From NCBI GenBank assembly GCA_049323655.1, contig JBMONO010000038.1:62001-126000 (forward strand): DNA of 64,000 nucleotides, read 5' to 3'. The stretch's first letter is position 1; every line of letters starts with the position of its first letter. The notes under the pieces were generated by a model. That model saw nothing but the letters and a program-made list of their open reading frames with translations, was not told where the DNA came from and searched no databases. Below, in pieces: positions 53,743 to 62,819 of the stretch. Origin of the DNA: DB1 sp049323655. Lineage in GTDB: Bacteria > Desulfobacterota > Desulfobulbia > Desulfobulbales > SURF-16. The translations under genes and the position numbers were made by a program.

Positions 53743-54822
53743 TTACCTGAGCTTGAGGGTGGCCAGGGCGGTCAGTCCGAGGATGATGGAGATGATCCAG
53801 AAACGAATGACCACCTTCGGCTCCTGCCACCCTTTTTTTTCAAAATGATGATGAAAAGGGGCCATGAGAAAGATCCGTTTTCCCCCGGAAATCTTGAAGT
53901 AACCAACCTGGAGGATAACGGAGAGCGCCTCCATGACAAACACCCCCCCCACCAGCACCAGCAGGATCTCCTGCTTGATGATTACCGCCACCATGCCGAT
54001 CGCCCCGCCAATGGCCAGGGATCCGACATCACCCATGAAGACCTGGGCAGGAAAGGCATTGAACCAGAGAAAACCGAGGCTGGCTCCGGCCAGCGCCCCG
54101 CAAAACACCGTCACCTCCCCGGCGCCGGGAACAAACGGAATCTGCAGATAGGCAGACATGCCGACATGGCCGGCCAGATAGGAGAAGAGGAGATAGACCC
54201 CGCTCGTCACCACGGTCGGGCCGGTGGCCAGACCGTCAAGTCCGTCGGTAAGATTCACCGCATTTGAGGCGCCGGCAATGACCAGCACCATGAAGAGCAG
54301 GTAAAACCAGCCCAGTTCAGGTTTCACATCCTTGACAAAAGGAAAACTCAGCGAGGTATCAAAACCCGGTTGATTCACCAACACGACGCCGACAATCAGA
54401 ACGCCAGCGGTCTGCAGCAGCAGTTTTCCCCGTCCGCTCAAGCCCTTGCTGTTTTTCTTCCTGATCTTGCGATAATCGTCGATGGCGCCGATCATCCCAT
54501 ACCAAAGAGTCAACGCCAAAATCAGCCAGACATAGACATTAGTCAGATCGACCCAGAGGACGGTGGAAAGAGTTACTGCCCCAATAATGAGCAGCCCACC
54601 CATGGTCGGCACCCCACGTTTGCTGAAATGAGATTCCGGCCCGTCATCACGAACCACCTGGCCGACCTGCCTGCTTTTCATGAGGGCGATGAAACGCGGC
54701 CCGAGCAGCAGGGTGATGAGAAAGGCGGTGACGATGGCGCCTATACACCGGAAGGTGATGTAGCGGAAGACATTGAAGCCGCCGAACAGGGTATGGAGAG
54801 GATAGAGCAGATGATACAGCAT
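53743..54822 (-). CDS. mraY: Phospho-N-acetylmuramoyl-pentapeptide transferase
   Basis: MraY transfers phospho-MurNAc-pentapeptide to undecaprenyl phosphate, giving lipid I. The 359-residue integral membrane protein has about ten hydrophobic helices. It carries the family blocks PTMGGLLI, NAVNLTDGLDGLATG with catalytic aspartates, FMGDVGSLAIGG, and the C-terminal APFHHHFEKKGW. It lies between murF and murD. Confidence 0.97.
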   Translation of the reverse strand: MLYHLLYPLHTLFGGFNVFRYITFRCIGAIVTAFLITLLLGPRFIALMKSRQVGQVVRDDGPESHFSKRGVPTMGGLLIIGAVTLSTVLWVDLTNVYVWLILALTLWYGMIGAIDDYRKIRKKNSKGLSGRGKLLLQTAGVLIVGVVLVNQPGFDTSLSFPFVKDVKPELGWFYLLFMVLVIAGASNAVNLTDGLDGLATGPTVVTSGVYLLFSYLAGHVGMSAYLQIPFVPGAGEVTVFCGALAGASLGFLWFNAFPAQVFMGDVGSLAIGGAIGMVAVIIKQEILLVLVGGVFVMEALSVILQVGYFKISGGKRIFLMAPFHHHFEKKGWQEPKVVIRFWIISIILGLTALATLKLR

Positions 54823-54834
54823 GGCGCTCCGCTC

Positions 54835-56325
54835 TTACAGCCTGTTGCCAAGCTGCTCAATGATAGTTTCCATCCGCATGCCCCGCGATCCCTTGATCAG
54901 AATGTAATCCCCCCCCTGCAGCTCACCCAGGGCCACCAGCTTGACAATGGCCTCCACGACCTCCTCCTTCCCCTCCATCTGCCTGGCCTGCTTCATGGTC
55001 ATACTGGCATCGAGGGCGCCCTCCACCATTTTCCGTGAAAATTCGCCCACAGCAAAAAGATAATCAAAGCCCTTGCAGGCCACCGTCTCCCCCAGACGCC
55101 GATGCTCACGATCACTGTCGCTACCCAGCTCCAGCATGTCGCCGAGCACGGCAACGGTTTTGGCGTTCTTCTTCATGCCGCGCACCGTGTTCAAGGCCGC
55201 CAGCATGGAAGAAGGGTTGGCGTTGTAACAGTCATTAACCACCTTGAGGCCGCCGATGGTCAGCACCTGCAGACGTTTGTCGTAGGGTCGGAACTCCCCG
55301 AGTCCGGCAGCGATCTGATCCATCTCCACCCCGGCGGCATGGGCCATGGCCGCGGCAGCCAGGGCGTTGCCGACGTTATGCTCACCCAGGGCGTGGAGCT
55401 GAACTCGCTGTTTCCGGGCGCCGACATGCAGGGAGAACAGCATGCCGTCTTCGCCGAGATTCCTGACATGGGTGGCGCGGACCGCAGCCTTGCACCCCAG
55501 ACCAAAGAGGATCTGCTCCTGAGGACACTCCCGCGCCAGAGCCCGAACCCGCGGGTCATCGATATTGACACAAAACCTGGCCCACGTCTTGCCGCCACGA
55601 AAGAGTTCACCCTTGGCCCGGGCCACACCCTCGATATTATGCAGCCCCGCCAGATGGGCGCCCTGAATATTGATGATGCAGGCAATATCCGGATCGGCGA
55701 TCTCGGTCATCCGGGCTATTTCACCGGGCCGGTTCATGCCCATCTCCAGTAACGCCACGTCATGGCGGCAATCAACCCGCAGCAGGGTAAGCGGCAAACC
55801 GATCAGATTGTTGAGATTCCCTTCTGTTTTCAAAATATTGTATTCGAGCCGCAGGATTGCCGCGCACATCTCCTTGACCGTGGTTTTACCGGAACTGCCG
55901 GTCAAAGCAAGAACCTGAAGGTTCGGCATCAACGCCCGCCGGTAAGCGGCCAGATCACCGAGGGCTCGCAGGGTATCCGCAACGAGGATGACCGGCACCG
56001 GCAGCGGCGTCTCCGGTTGCGCGGCGACGATGACCCCGCTTGCGCCTTTGCGGATCGCCTCGGCGATGAAAAGCTGCCCGTCAAAGCGTTCGCCGCTCAG
56101 GGCGAGAAAAAGATCACCGGGCTGCAGGGTGCGACTGTCAGTGGAAATCGTCCGGAATTTGGCGTTGGAAGGCCCCCCGGCAAAACGGCCGCCGGTGGCG
56201 ATCAACACCTGACTCAATGTCCAGACCGGATCCTGCACCGTGTTAAAGCCGCATCCAAAATCCGTCATCGCCCGATCGGCCCCCTGTCGGCAGAACTCTT
56301 TTCCCAGACTCCGTCCCAGTTCCAT
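54835..56325 (-). CDS. murF: UDP-N-acetylmuramoyl-tripeptide--D-alanyl-D-alanine ligase
   Basis: MurF adds the D-Ala-D-Ala dipeptide to complete the pentapeptide. The 496-residue product has the P-loop LTGSSGKTTVKEM near residue 140, and the motifs NLNNLIGLPLTLL, LEMGMNRPGEIA and NDCYNANPSSM. GGAGAAAGAGG precedes the ATG. It lies between murE and mraY. Confidence 0.95.
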   Translation of the reverse strand: MELGRSLGKEFCRQGADRAMTDFGCGFNTVQDPVWTLSQVLIATGGRFAGGPSNAKFRTISTDSRTLQPGDLFLALSGERFDGQLFIAEAIRKGASGVIVAAQPETPLPVPVILVADTLRALGDLAAYRRALMPNLQVLALTGSSGKTTVKEMCAAILRLEYNILKTEGNLNNLIGLPLTLLRVDCRHDVALLEMGMNRPGEIARMTEIADPDIACIINIQGAHLAGLHNIEGVARAKGELFRGGKTWARFCVNIDDPRVRALARECPQEQILFGLGCKAAVRATHVRNLGEDGMLFSLHVGARKQRVQLHALGEHNVGNALAAAAMAHAAGVEMDQIAAGLGEFRPYDKRLQVLTIGGLKVVNDCYNANPSSMLAALNTVRGMKKNAKTVAVLGDMLELGSDSDREHRRLGETVACKGFDYLFAVGEFSRKMVEGALDASMTMKQARQMEGKEEVVEAIVKLVALGELQGGDYILIKGSRGMRMETIIEQLGNRL

Positions 56326-56345
56326 GCCTCTTTCTCCGTTTGCCG

Positions 56346-57932
56346 TTATGCCGCCTTTCCGGCCCTTTGTAATTCATGCCTCGCCTGCTGCCGATCATCA
56401 AAGTCAAGTCTCCGGTTACCGATGATCTGGTAGCACTCATGACCCTTGCCGCTGATCAGCACCACATCGCCCGGAGCTGCTCCACGGACGGCGACGCGAA
56501 TCGCCTCTGCCCTGTCCTCGATGACATCGTAACCCCGGCGATTGCGTTCAAGCATGAGTTGTGCCGCTGCAATCCGTTCGCCACCGTTTTCCACCACTCC
56601 CTCGGCAATTTCAGCAAGAATTTTCCCCGGCTCCTCGCTGCGCGGATTATCAGAGGTGACGACCACGACATCAGCCAGCCGAATGGCAACACCCCCCATC
56701 AGTGGCCGTTTGCCCCGATCCCGGTCGCCGCCGCAGCCGAAAACGACAATAAGCCGTTTTGGTTTCAGTTGCCGCAGAGTAACCAGTACCTTTTCCAGCG
56801 CATCCGGGGTGTGAGCGTAATCAACAAACACCGCTGCCTGCGGCAGTTTCTCCACCTCTTCCGTCCGACCGACGACCCTCTCCAGCCGGCCCGGTGCGCC
56901 CTGACAGCTGGCAACCGCCTGCCTTATTGTTTCAGGGGCAATGGCCAAGGCCAGAGCACATCCGACGACGCCGAGGATATTGCGAAGATTGAATTCCCCC
57001 ACCAGCGGACTCGTCAGCACCATCCTGCCGCCAGGACCACGCACCTCGGCGCTGATCCCCCGCAGATCAAATTGAAAACGGTCGGCGCAGACGTCACCGG
57101 CGCCGATGCCGCAGGAGAGGCAGTGCCGGCCCTGCCCGTGCAGCAGTTCGATGAGCCGTCCGCTCCAGCCGGACAATTGATCCGTGCTCCCTCGGCCCGC
57201 ATCAAGCACCACCACTGCCCGGCCGTCCGGTTTCAGGTAATCGGCAAAGAGTCTTGTCTTGGCCAGGAAATAGCTCTCCATGCTACCGTGGAAATCGAGA
57301 TGATCACGGCTGATATTGGTGAAAAGCGCCACATCAAATTGCAGACCGTTTATCCGCTCCTGGACCAGGGCATGGGAGGAAACTTCCATCACGACATGGG
57401 TGACGCCGGCCTCCGCCATCCGCCAGAGAATCTTCTGCAGTTCCACCGGACGCGGGGTTGTGAGCGCGGCGGGAATATCCTGACCGGCAAAACGCACGGC
57501 CACCGTACCGATGACCCCGGGCTCACCCCCTCCGGCCCGGATGATTGATTCGAGCAGATAGCTACTGGTGGTCTTGCCGTTGGTGCCGGTGATGCCGATC
57601 ATTCGCATTCGACCTCCAGGAAAACCATACAGCGCCGCAGCGAGAAGGCCGAGCGTCCGGCCGGTGTCCGCGACCCGAATAACCGGCACCGGCCATTGTC
57701 CGCCGGCATCATCCCGCACCAGCACCGCGGCACAGCCGTTTGCCACCGCCTGGCCGATAAAGTCATGCCCGTCCACCCGGGTACCCGGCACGGCAACAAA
57801 GAGCATACCGGCCGTGGCGACACGGGAATCCTCAGTGATCCCACTCACCACGACCTGCTCGGCTCCAGGCGGGCAGCGGAGTCCGGCGAACCGACACAAA
57901 ACGCCCAGCTCCATATTCGGTGGAATCGTCAT
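56346..57932 (-). CDS. murE: UDP-N-acetylmuramoyl-tripeptide synthetase
   Basis: MurE adds the third amino acid of the stem. The 528-residue product has ITGTNGKTTSSYL (P-loop near residue 113), NISRDHLDFHGSMESY and VFVDYAHTPDALEKVL. The C-terminal motif reads TSDNPRSEEP, the DNPR form linked to meso-diaminopimelate as substrate. The ATG at 57932 is preferred because AGAGGTGAGAGCG precedes it; a GTG three codons upstream is too close to that site. Confidence 0.95.
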   Translation of the reverse strand: MTIPPNMELGVLCRFAGLRCPPGAEQVVVSGITEDSRVATAGMLFVAVPGTRVDGHDFIGQAVANGCAAVLVRDDAGGQWPVPVIRVADTGRTLGLLAAALYGFPGGRMRMIGITGTNGKTTSSYLLESIIRAGGGEPGVIGTVAVRFAGQDIPAALTTPRPVELQKILWRMAEAGVTHVVMEVSSHALVQERINGLQFDVALFTNISRDHLDFHGSMESYFLAKTRLFADYLKPDGRAVVVLDAGRGSTDQLSGWSGRLIELLHGQGRHCLSCGIGAGDVCADRFQFDLRGISAEVRGPGGRMVLTSPLVGEFNLRNILGVVGCALALAIAPETIRQAVASCQGAPGRLERVVGRTEEVEKLPQAAVFVDYAHTPDALEKVLVTLRQLKPKRLIVVFGCGGDRDRGKRPLMGGVAIRLADVVVVTSDNPRSEEPGKILAEIAEGVVENGGERIAAAQLMLERNRRGYDVIEDRAEAIRVAVRGAAPGDVVLISGKGHECYQIIGNRRLDFDDRQQARHELQRAGKAA

Positions 57933-57937
57933 CGCTC

Positions 57938-59959
57938 TCACCTCTGTTCCGCCTGCAACACGACAACGCCGCCGGCCCTTACCCGATCGCCGACAGCAGG
58001 GTGTTGACGGATAACGACACCCGATCCCTTGACCACCACCTTGACATCGAAACGCTCCAGCTCCTGCATAGCCTTGCGCAGGCTCAACCCCTTGAGATCA
58101 ATCATGACGTCTTTTGCCGCGACCTCTCCCTTTTCCTCGGCGCCGATCTGCTCGCCCTGTCGCAGCCACTGGTGAAACAGCGTCTCCCTCGACGTCTTCA
58201 GGGTCGTTGCCCGTCGATCAGCCTTCCTGTCATAAAACTGCAGGGCATTTTGCAGCAGCAGGGTCGCATGCTGCCGGAAAGGCGATCCGCGGTCAATCGC
58301 CACCCGGGCATTGTCGGCAAGCAGCAACAAAACGAGTTTCGGCGCCGCAGCCGGCGCCGCGGCCAGCACCACCGCGTCACAACGAAAACTTTTGCGCACC
58401 ATCTGATCAATGGCAACCGTTTCCCCTCCGGCTGCGGCCGCCACCTCGACATTTATCACCGCCCCATCAGCACCATCACCCACCTCAGCTCCCAGGGACA
58501 CCGTCGCCGGCGCCACAGATGGATAAGGCGAGAGCGTCTCAGCGCTCAATACCGACGCATCCGCTGGCATGGCATTGCGCAAATAGCGGACAAGGGCGCC
58601 ACTGGCCTGGGCACTGATCAGCGTGTCATCCACCGGGGCAGCCGGGGCCGCTCTTTCCCCTTTATCGGCGATCAGGGGGGCCTTGCGAAAATGAGGGGCG
58701 ACCCTTCTCCCGCCATTCACCATTGCCGCGAACCGGCTGAGCAGCGCCAAGCCACTCTGCTCGCCGACAGCGATATCGGGCAGATCGAGACTGTAGCCGC
58801 CCGACCCGTCAAAGTAGTCATCGAAATCATGGAGATTTTCCACCACCTCCTCGGGCAGGGCAGCAGCCAGCCACTCGGAGAGAAAATTGCCGTCCTCGAG
58901 CTCGACCCATTCCGGTTTATCCGGACCACCAGCGGCCATTTTCATTTTTCGGGGCTTCAATCGTTTGATTGTCACCACCTTCTTCGTCGTCGGTTCAAGT
59001 GGATAGTCTTCCTGCAGGGCCGCGCCGACCTTGAAGAGCAGGGAAAGCGGTCCCGGATCGACAGCACCGGTTACCACTTTGTCCGCTGTGCCGATCATTC
59101 CATCCAGGGCTTTCATGCCGGTAAAGGAAGGAATGCTGCCCCACGCCAGGATCTCACCGGAATCAGCCTCCATCAGCAATGCCGCGACACCGGAGCGGCT
59201 GGCTGCCTCCTCCTCGCCCTTCACCGCATCAAGCAATTCGACCAGTTGCTGGTCGAGCAGCTTCTGGATGCGAACATCGAGGGACAGCATCAGATCACTG
59301 CCTTTCTTTCGTTTTGTGTCGCCGCCGTCGCCATTCCCCTCCTTGCCGGACAGCAATCCGTCATAAAAAAGTTCGATACCCGACAGACCATGTTCGTCTT
59401 TCACCTCGCCGATGATGTGACCCGTTTCCTGCCGATAGGGATAATAGCGTTGTTCCTGTTCATAAAAATAAACGCCGGAAAGTTTCAGCGCCTGCACCTC
59501 GCGCGTCTTTTCCGGTGTTATATACTTCACCAGCCACTTATAGCTGCGCTGGGTTTTCACCTCATTAAGCACCGACTGTTCATCAAGCTCCAGGGCCTGG
59601 GCCAGCTGCGCCACCGTTTTTTCGATGTCATCAAATTCCAGTGGTTTGACATAAATGGAATTCACATTAAAACTGATTGCAAGCTCATGGTAATTGCGGT
59701 CATAAATACTGCCACGCCGGACATCCTCCTGTATCGGCCGGGTGACGGGTGGGGATGCTGTCTCCTCGTGCTCCTGCGTTTCCGGAGCGGCCGCATGATC
59801 GCTGCCGCGAAACAACAACCACGCGAGCAGCGCCAACACCCCTGCTGCAGCTACCAGTGCCGCAATCCTCACCAGTCTTTTTCGCGCCTCATCCTCTCTG
59901 CTCTTTTCCCCTCGCTGCGACCACCCCGGATGTCCGGAGCCGCCTCTGCCTTTTTTCAT
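57938..59959 (-). CDS. ftsI: FtsI-like division protein with degenerate transpeptidase domain
   Basis: The 673-residue protein sits in the ftsI position between ftsL and murE. It has a basic cytoplasmic tail, one transmembrane helix (about residues 29-50), the class B PBP N-terminal motif RGSIYDRNYHELA near 84, and a C-terminal PASTA domain (about 615-673). The transpeptidase fold is followed by eye (ADSGEILAWGSIPSF; YSLDLPDIAVGEQSG; AAMVNGGRRVAPHF). The SxxK motif is replaced by DPGPLSLLFK near 298, the SxN position reads SEW near 357, and no KTG triad appears near 480-500. It is probably catalytically inactive. A structural role in the divisome, or loss of the septal transpeptidase reaction, is inferred. 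Confidence 0.85.
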   Translation of the reverse strand: MKKGRGGSGHPGWSQRGEKSREDEARKRLVRIAALVAAAGVLALLAWLLFRGSDHAAAPETQEHEETASPPVTRPIQEDVRRGSIYDRNYHELAISFNVNSIYVKPLEFDDIEKTVAQLAQALELDEQSVLNEVKTQRSYKWLVKYITPEKTREVQALKLSGVYFYEQEQRYYPYRQETGHIIGEVKDEHGLSGIELFYDGLLSGKEGNGDGGDTKRKKGSDLMLSLDVRIQKLLDQQLVELLDAVKGEEEAASRSGVAALLMEADSGEILAWGSIPSFTGMKALDGMIGTADKVVTGAVDPGPLSLLFKVGAALQEDYPLEPTTKKVVTIKRLKPRKMKMAAGGPDKPEWVELEDGNFLSEWLAAALPEEVVENLHDFDDYFDGSGGYSLDLPDIAVGEQSGLALLSRFAAMVNGGRRVAPHFRKAPLIADKGERAAPAAPVDDTLISAQASGALVRYLRNAMPADASVLSAETLSPYPSVAPATVSLGAEVGDGADGAVINVEVAAAAGGETVAIDQMVRKSFRCDAVVLAAAPAAAPKLVLLLLADNARVAIDRGSPFRQHATLLLQNALQFYDRKADRRATTLKTSRETLFHQWLRQGEQIGAEEKGEVAAKDVMIDLKGLSLRKAMQELERFDVKVVVKGSGVVIRQHPAVGDRVRAGGVVVLQAEQR

Positions 59960-60333
59960 TTACCGGGCACCAGAACGACCAGGCCACCGCCCAGGTCCGT
60001 TTCCTCACCGGGATAAAGCGCCAACCTGCTCTCCGCGATATCCTCGATGCTTTTACGGGAAAAGAGAAGGTTCTGCTGATCCGCCAGCACCTTGTGGTCC
60101 TTTCGCAACTCCTGTTTACGCACCTGGGCTGCGGCCAGATCCCCCAACCCTTTTTTAATGCTCCAGGAAATCCAGGAGCTGCCGATCAGGGCAAGCAGGG
60201 TCGCGATCACAACAACAGCGCCGGAAAGCTTCCAGAACAGCCCGCCGACCGGCAGATCCTGACTGACCGTCCTGCGCCGTACTGCACGCTTTCCGCATGC
60301 AATCCCATACCTAGAAGAATAGCCGGTTATCAT
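59956..60333 (-). CDS. ftsL: FtsL-like cell division protein
   Basis: The 125-residue product has the bitopic FtsL layout: a charged N-terminus (about residues 1-34), one transmembrane helix (LSGAVVVIATLLALIGSSWISW, about 36-57), then a periplasmic heptad-rich helix and a short tail. Sequence identity to known FtsL is low, as is usual. The call rests on topology and on its place between rsmH and ftsI, whose start it overlaps by 4 bp. Confidence 0.8.
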   Translation of the reverse strand: MITGYSSRYGIACGKRAVRRRTVSQDLPVGGLFWKLSGAVVVIATLLALIGSSWISWSIKKGLGDLAAAQVRKQELRKDHKVLADQQNLLFSRKSIEDIAESRLALYPGEETDLGGGLVVLVPGK

Positions 60334-60466
60334 TTCCTTCCTCCCTTGCCGCTGTCGCAGCCGATGCCGACGCTCCGTTCCGGACCGAAAACGGGCAACC
60401 AGCGATTTTCATGTTACAGACTCATCATTGCCGGACGATTAAGGAATCTCCCCTTCCCGAATCGCT

Positions 60467-61366
60467 TTAGCCCTCCATCGTTTTTTCGGCACAACGCATT
60501 CTGGCACTGCGCGCCCGGGGATTGTCCTGCAGTTCCCCTTCCTCGGCAACCACCGGTTTCGCGGTCACCGCACGCAGTCCGGGGGTATTGCGAAAGGCAT
60601 TCTTCACCAGCCGATCCTCCAGGGAATGAAAGGAGATGATACAGATCCGGCCGCCGGGCCGGATAATGGCACTGAGGCCGGCGAGTATTTTTTCCAGATT
60701 GTCCAGCTCCCTGTTCACCGCGATGCGGAGCGCCTGAAAGACCTTTGTCGCCACATGGATCTTTTTCGGATGAAAGCGCCGCGGCACCGCCTCCTCGACC
60801 AGTTCCACCAGTTGCCGGGTGGTGGTGAACGGCTCGTTCTTGCGCCGGGCAACGATCCGGGCGGCGATGCGCCGGGCCTGCCGCTCTTCCCCGTAATAAA
60901 AAAAGATGTCAGCCAGCTCGTCTTCCGCTGCCTGATTCAGCAGATCAGCTGCTGTTCCGCGGCAGCGGGTGTCCATGCGCATATCGAGGGGCTCGCATCC
61001 CTGAAAAGAAAACCCCCGGCCGCTGGCATCAAGCTGCAGGGAAGAAAGACCGAGATCAAGGAGCAGCCCGTCCACCCGGTCCAGCCCCAGGTCAGTCAGC
61101 ACCGCCGGAATTTCGGCGAAATTGCGGCGGAGGATGGTGATACGATCCGCATAGATCGCCAGATTCCTTTCCGCCTGCCGGATGGCATCCTCGTCCCAGT
61201 CCAGACCGATCACCCGGCCGCCAGGGCTGCTGGCCGCAAGAATCGCTGCACTGTGACCGCCAAGCCCGAGATTGCCATCCACATAGACCCCGCCATCCCG
61301 TGGCGCCAGCCAACGGATGACCGCATCCAGCAGAACCGGCTGATGAAGGGGCTGGTTGGCCTTCAT
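60467..61366 (-). CDS. rsmH: 16S rRNA (cytosine(1402)-N(4))-methyltransferase
   Basis: RsmH methylates C1402 of 16S rRNA. The 299-residue product starts with HQPVLLDAVIRWL, has the SAM-binding motif YVDGNLGLGGHSAAIL, and the family blocks LLLDLGLSSLQLD and RICIISFHSLEDRLVKN. It follows mraZ by 6 bp, the standard mraZ-rsmH pair. Confidence 0.96.
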   Translation of the reverse strand: MKANQPLHQPVLLDAVIRWLAPRDGGVYVDGNLGLGGHSAAILAASSPGGRVIGLDWDEDAIRQAERNLAIYADRITILRRNFAEIPAVLTDLGLDRVDGLLLDLGLSSLQLDASGRGFSFQGCEPLDMRMDTRCRGTAADLLNQAAEDELADIFFYYGEERQARRIAARIVARRKNEPFTTTRQLVELVEEAVPRRFHPKKIHVATKVFQALRIAVNRELDNLEKILAGLSAIIRPGGRICIISFHSLEDRLVKNAFRNTPGLRAVTAKPVVAEEGELQDNPRARSARMRCAEKTMEG

Positions 61367-61372
61367 TGGCCG

Positions 61373-61852
61373 CTAAAAGAGGCCAAGATCATGCAGGGTC
61401 GCATCAAAGGCGTCGAAATCCTGCGGGGTCATGGCGCTCTCCGCCTCCCAGGTTTCCTTATCCCAGATCTCGAAAAAAGGTCCCATGCCGTTCATGACGA
61501 CATCCTTTTTCAAATTAAGCTGATTGCGGAAGGGCACGGGGAGAAGGATACGGCTGTTTTTGTCGATCTGACACTCGAAGGAGCCACCGATCAGGTAGCG
61601 GATCATCTTCTGGAACTGGGGATCTTTCTTCTCCTTTTCCAGCAGAGTAGCCTCCATTTTCTCCCACTCGGCCAGGGGATAAATCCGCAGACAGGTACGC
61701 CAGGGCGGGGTGATGAGCAACCGGTCGTCATAGTCACGCAGCAGCACGTCACGGAAACGCGAGGGCACGTTCAGCCTGCCCTTGTCGTCAAGGGTGTGTT
61801 CCGATCGACCTCGGAACCGGCTTGGTTGATTTCTGTTCCCTGACTCGCTCAC
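61373..61852 (-). CDS. mraZ: Transcriptional regulator MraZ
   Basis: MraZ is the AbrB-fold DNA-binding protein that controls the dcw cluster. The 159-residue product has the first repeat near SEHTLDDKGRLNVPSRFRDV (about residues 18-37) and the second near FECQIDKNSRILLPVPFR (about 93-110). Translation starts at GTG 61852 after AAGGTG. Four regularly spaced boxes upstream look like its own operator. Confidence 0.95.
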   Translation of the reverse strand: MSESGNRNQPSRFRGRSEHTLDDKGRLNVPSRFRDVLLRDYDDRLLITPPWRTCLRIYPLAEWEKMEATLLEKEKKDPQFQKMIRYLIGGSFECQIDKNSRILLPVPFRNQLNLKKDVVMNGMGPFFEIWDKETWEAESAMTPQDFDAFDATLHDLGLF

Positions 61853-61861
61853 GCCACCTTG

Positions 61862-61896
61862 CCCCCTCTACGCCTCTTCTCCCCACTTTACACCAC
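61862..61896. promoter_or_regulatory. Putative MraZ operator: four boxes at 10-bp period
   Basis: On the minus strand the boxes read GTGGT (61892-61896), GTGGG (61882-61886), GAGGC (61872-61876) and GGGGG (61862-61866). They start exactly 10 bp apart with 5-bp spacers. Known MraZ sites are TGGGN repeats with 5-bp spacers. They lie between the promoter and the mraZ start codon. Confidence 0.65.
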
Positions 61897-61906
61897 AACA
61901 TGCTCC

Positions 61907-61936
61907 CTTATACGAAGCAAGGAACAACAGTGTCAA
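61907..61936 (-). promoter_or_regulatory. Sigma-70 promoter of the dcw cluster
   Basis: On the minus strand TTGACA (61931-61936) is followed by GTATAA after 17 bp, or TATAAG after 18 bp (61907-61913). Transcription would begin about 50 nt before mraZ and read into the MraZ boxes. Confidence 0.7.
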
Positions 61937-62125
61937 GAAGAAATATTTCAGGAACCAGGAGACAGCGCAGGGACAGAAAGAGACCAGCACCCCCTGCTCC
62001 CACATCTGGGGGCAATGGCAACCTCATGCCGCAATATATGGGAAGGGAGAAGAAAAGAAAAGGAAATCAGGTGATTTTTTTCTTTAAAAAAAAGTGGGTA
62101 CAAAGTGGAGGAGAAAATAGCCGCC

Positions 62126-62806
62126 TTAGATAATGACGGTCCGCCGAATATAGGTGACGATGTCATCGGCACTGTCCAGCACCTGAAAGATATGAAGATC
62201 CTCTTCCTTGATGGTGCCGGCGGCAACCAGGGTGGAGCGCATCCACTCCACCAGACCGGACCAGTACTGACTGCCGGCCAGGACAATGGGAAAGGGTTTG
62301 ATGCGTCTGGTCTGAATAAGGGTAATCGCCTCAAAGAGCTCATCCAGGGTGCCGAATCCGCCGGGCATGGCGATGAATGCCATGGCGTATTTGATCAGCA
62401 TCACCTTACGGACAAAAAAGTACTTGAACTCCAGGGGAAGATTGGCATATTTGTTCCCCTCCTGCTCAAAGGGCAAGGTAATATTGAGGCCGATGGAGAG
62501 GGCCCCCACCTCGGCGGCGCCGCGATTGCCCGCCTCCATGATGCCCGGACCGCCGCCGGTCATGATGGCATAGCCGCTTTCCGCCAACCGACGACTGACC
62601 TCGACGGCAAGCTGATAGTAGGGATCTGTCTCCGGCGTACGGGCTGAACCGAACACCGAGACCACCGGCCTTTTCACCGCAGCCAGGGTATCGAAGCCGT
62701 CAACGAATTCGGACATGATGCGAAAGAGCCGCCAGGAATCACCGGCCTTGAAGTTATCGAGCCAGTACTGCTGACTTTCGCTGTTGGCGCCATAGTGTGC
62801 CTTCAT
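62126..62806 (-). CDS. LOG-family protein (TIGR00730-type)
   Basis: The 226-residue protein has a Rossmann-like fold with the LOG signature: VFGSARTPETDPYY, GGGPGIMEAGNRGA near residue 90, and PGGFGTLDELFEAIT near 160, holding the PGGxGTxxE catalytic motif. Family members release free base from nucleoside 5'-monophosphates. The start MKAHYGANSES at 62806 is chosen because AAGGAG lies 8 nt before it. It begins 14 bp after the TPR gene stop, on the same strand. Confidence 0.88.
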   Translation of the reverse strand: MKAHYGANSESQQYWLDNFKAGDSWRLFRIMSEFVDGFDTLAAVKRPVVSVFGSARTPETDPYYQLAVEVSRRLAESGYAIMTGGGPGIMEAGNRGAAEVGALSIGLNITLPFEQEGNKYANLPLEFKYFFVRKVMLIKYAMAFIAMPGGFGTLDELFEAITLIQTRRIKPFPIVLAGSQYWSGLVEWMRSTLVAAGTIKEEDLHIFQVLDSADDIVTYIRRTVII

Positions 62807-62819
62807 TCCCACAACTCCT

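Noticed and set aside
57920..60016. 698-codon plus-strand open frame opposite the ftsI-like gene
   Set aside because: Its translation shows no domain, is rich in His/Arg/Gln as expected for an antisense frame, and the minus-strand gene has clear FtsI and PASTA features.
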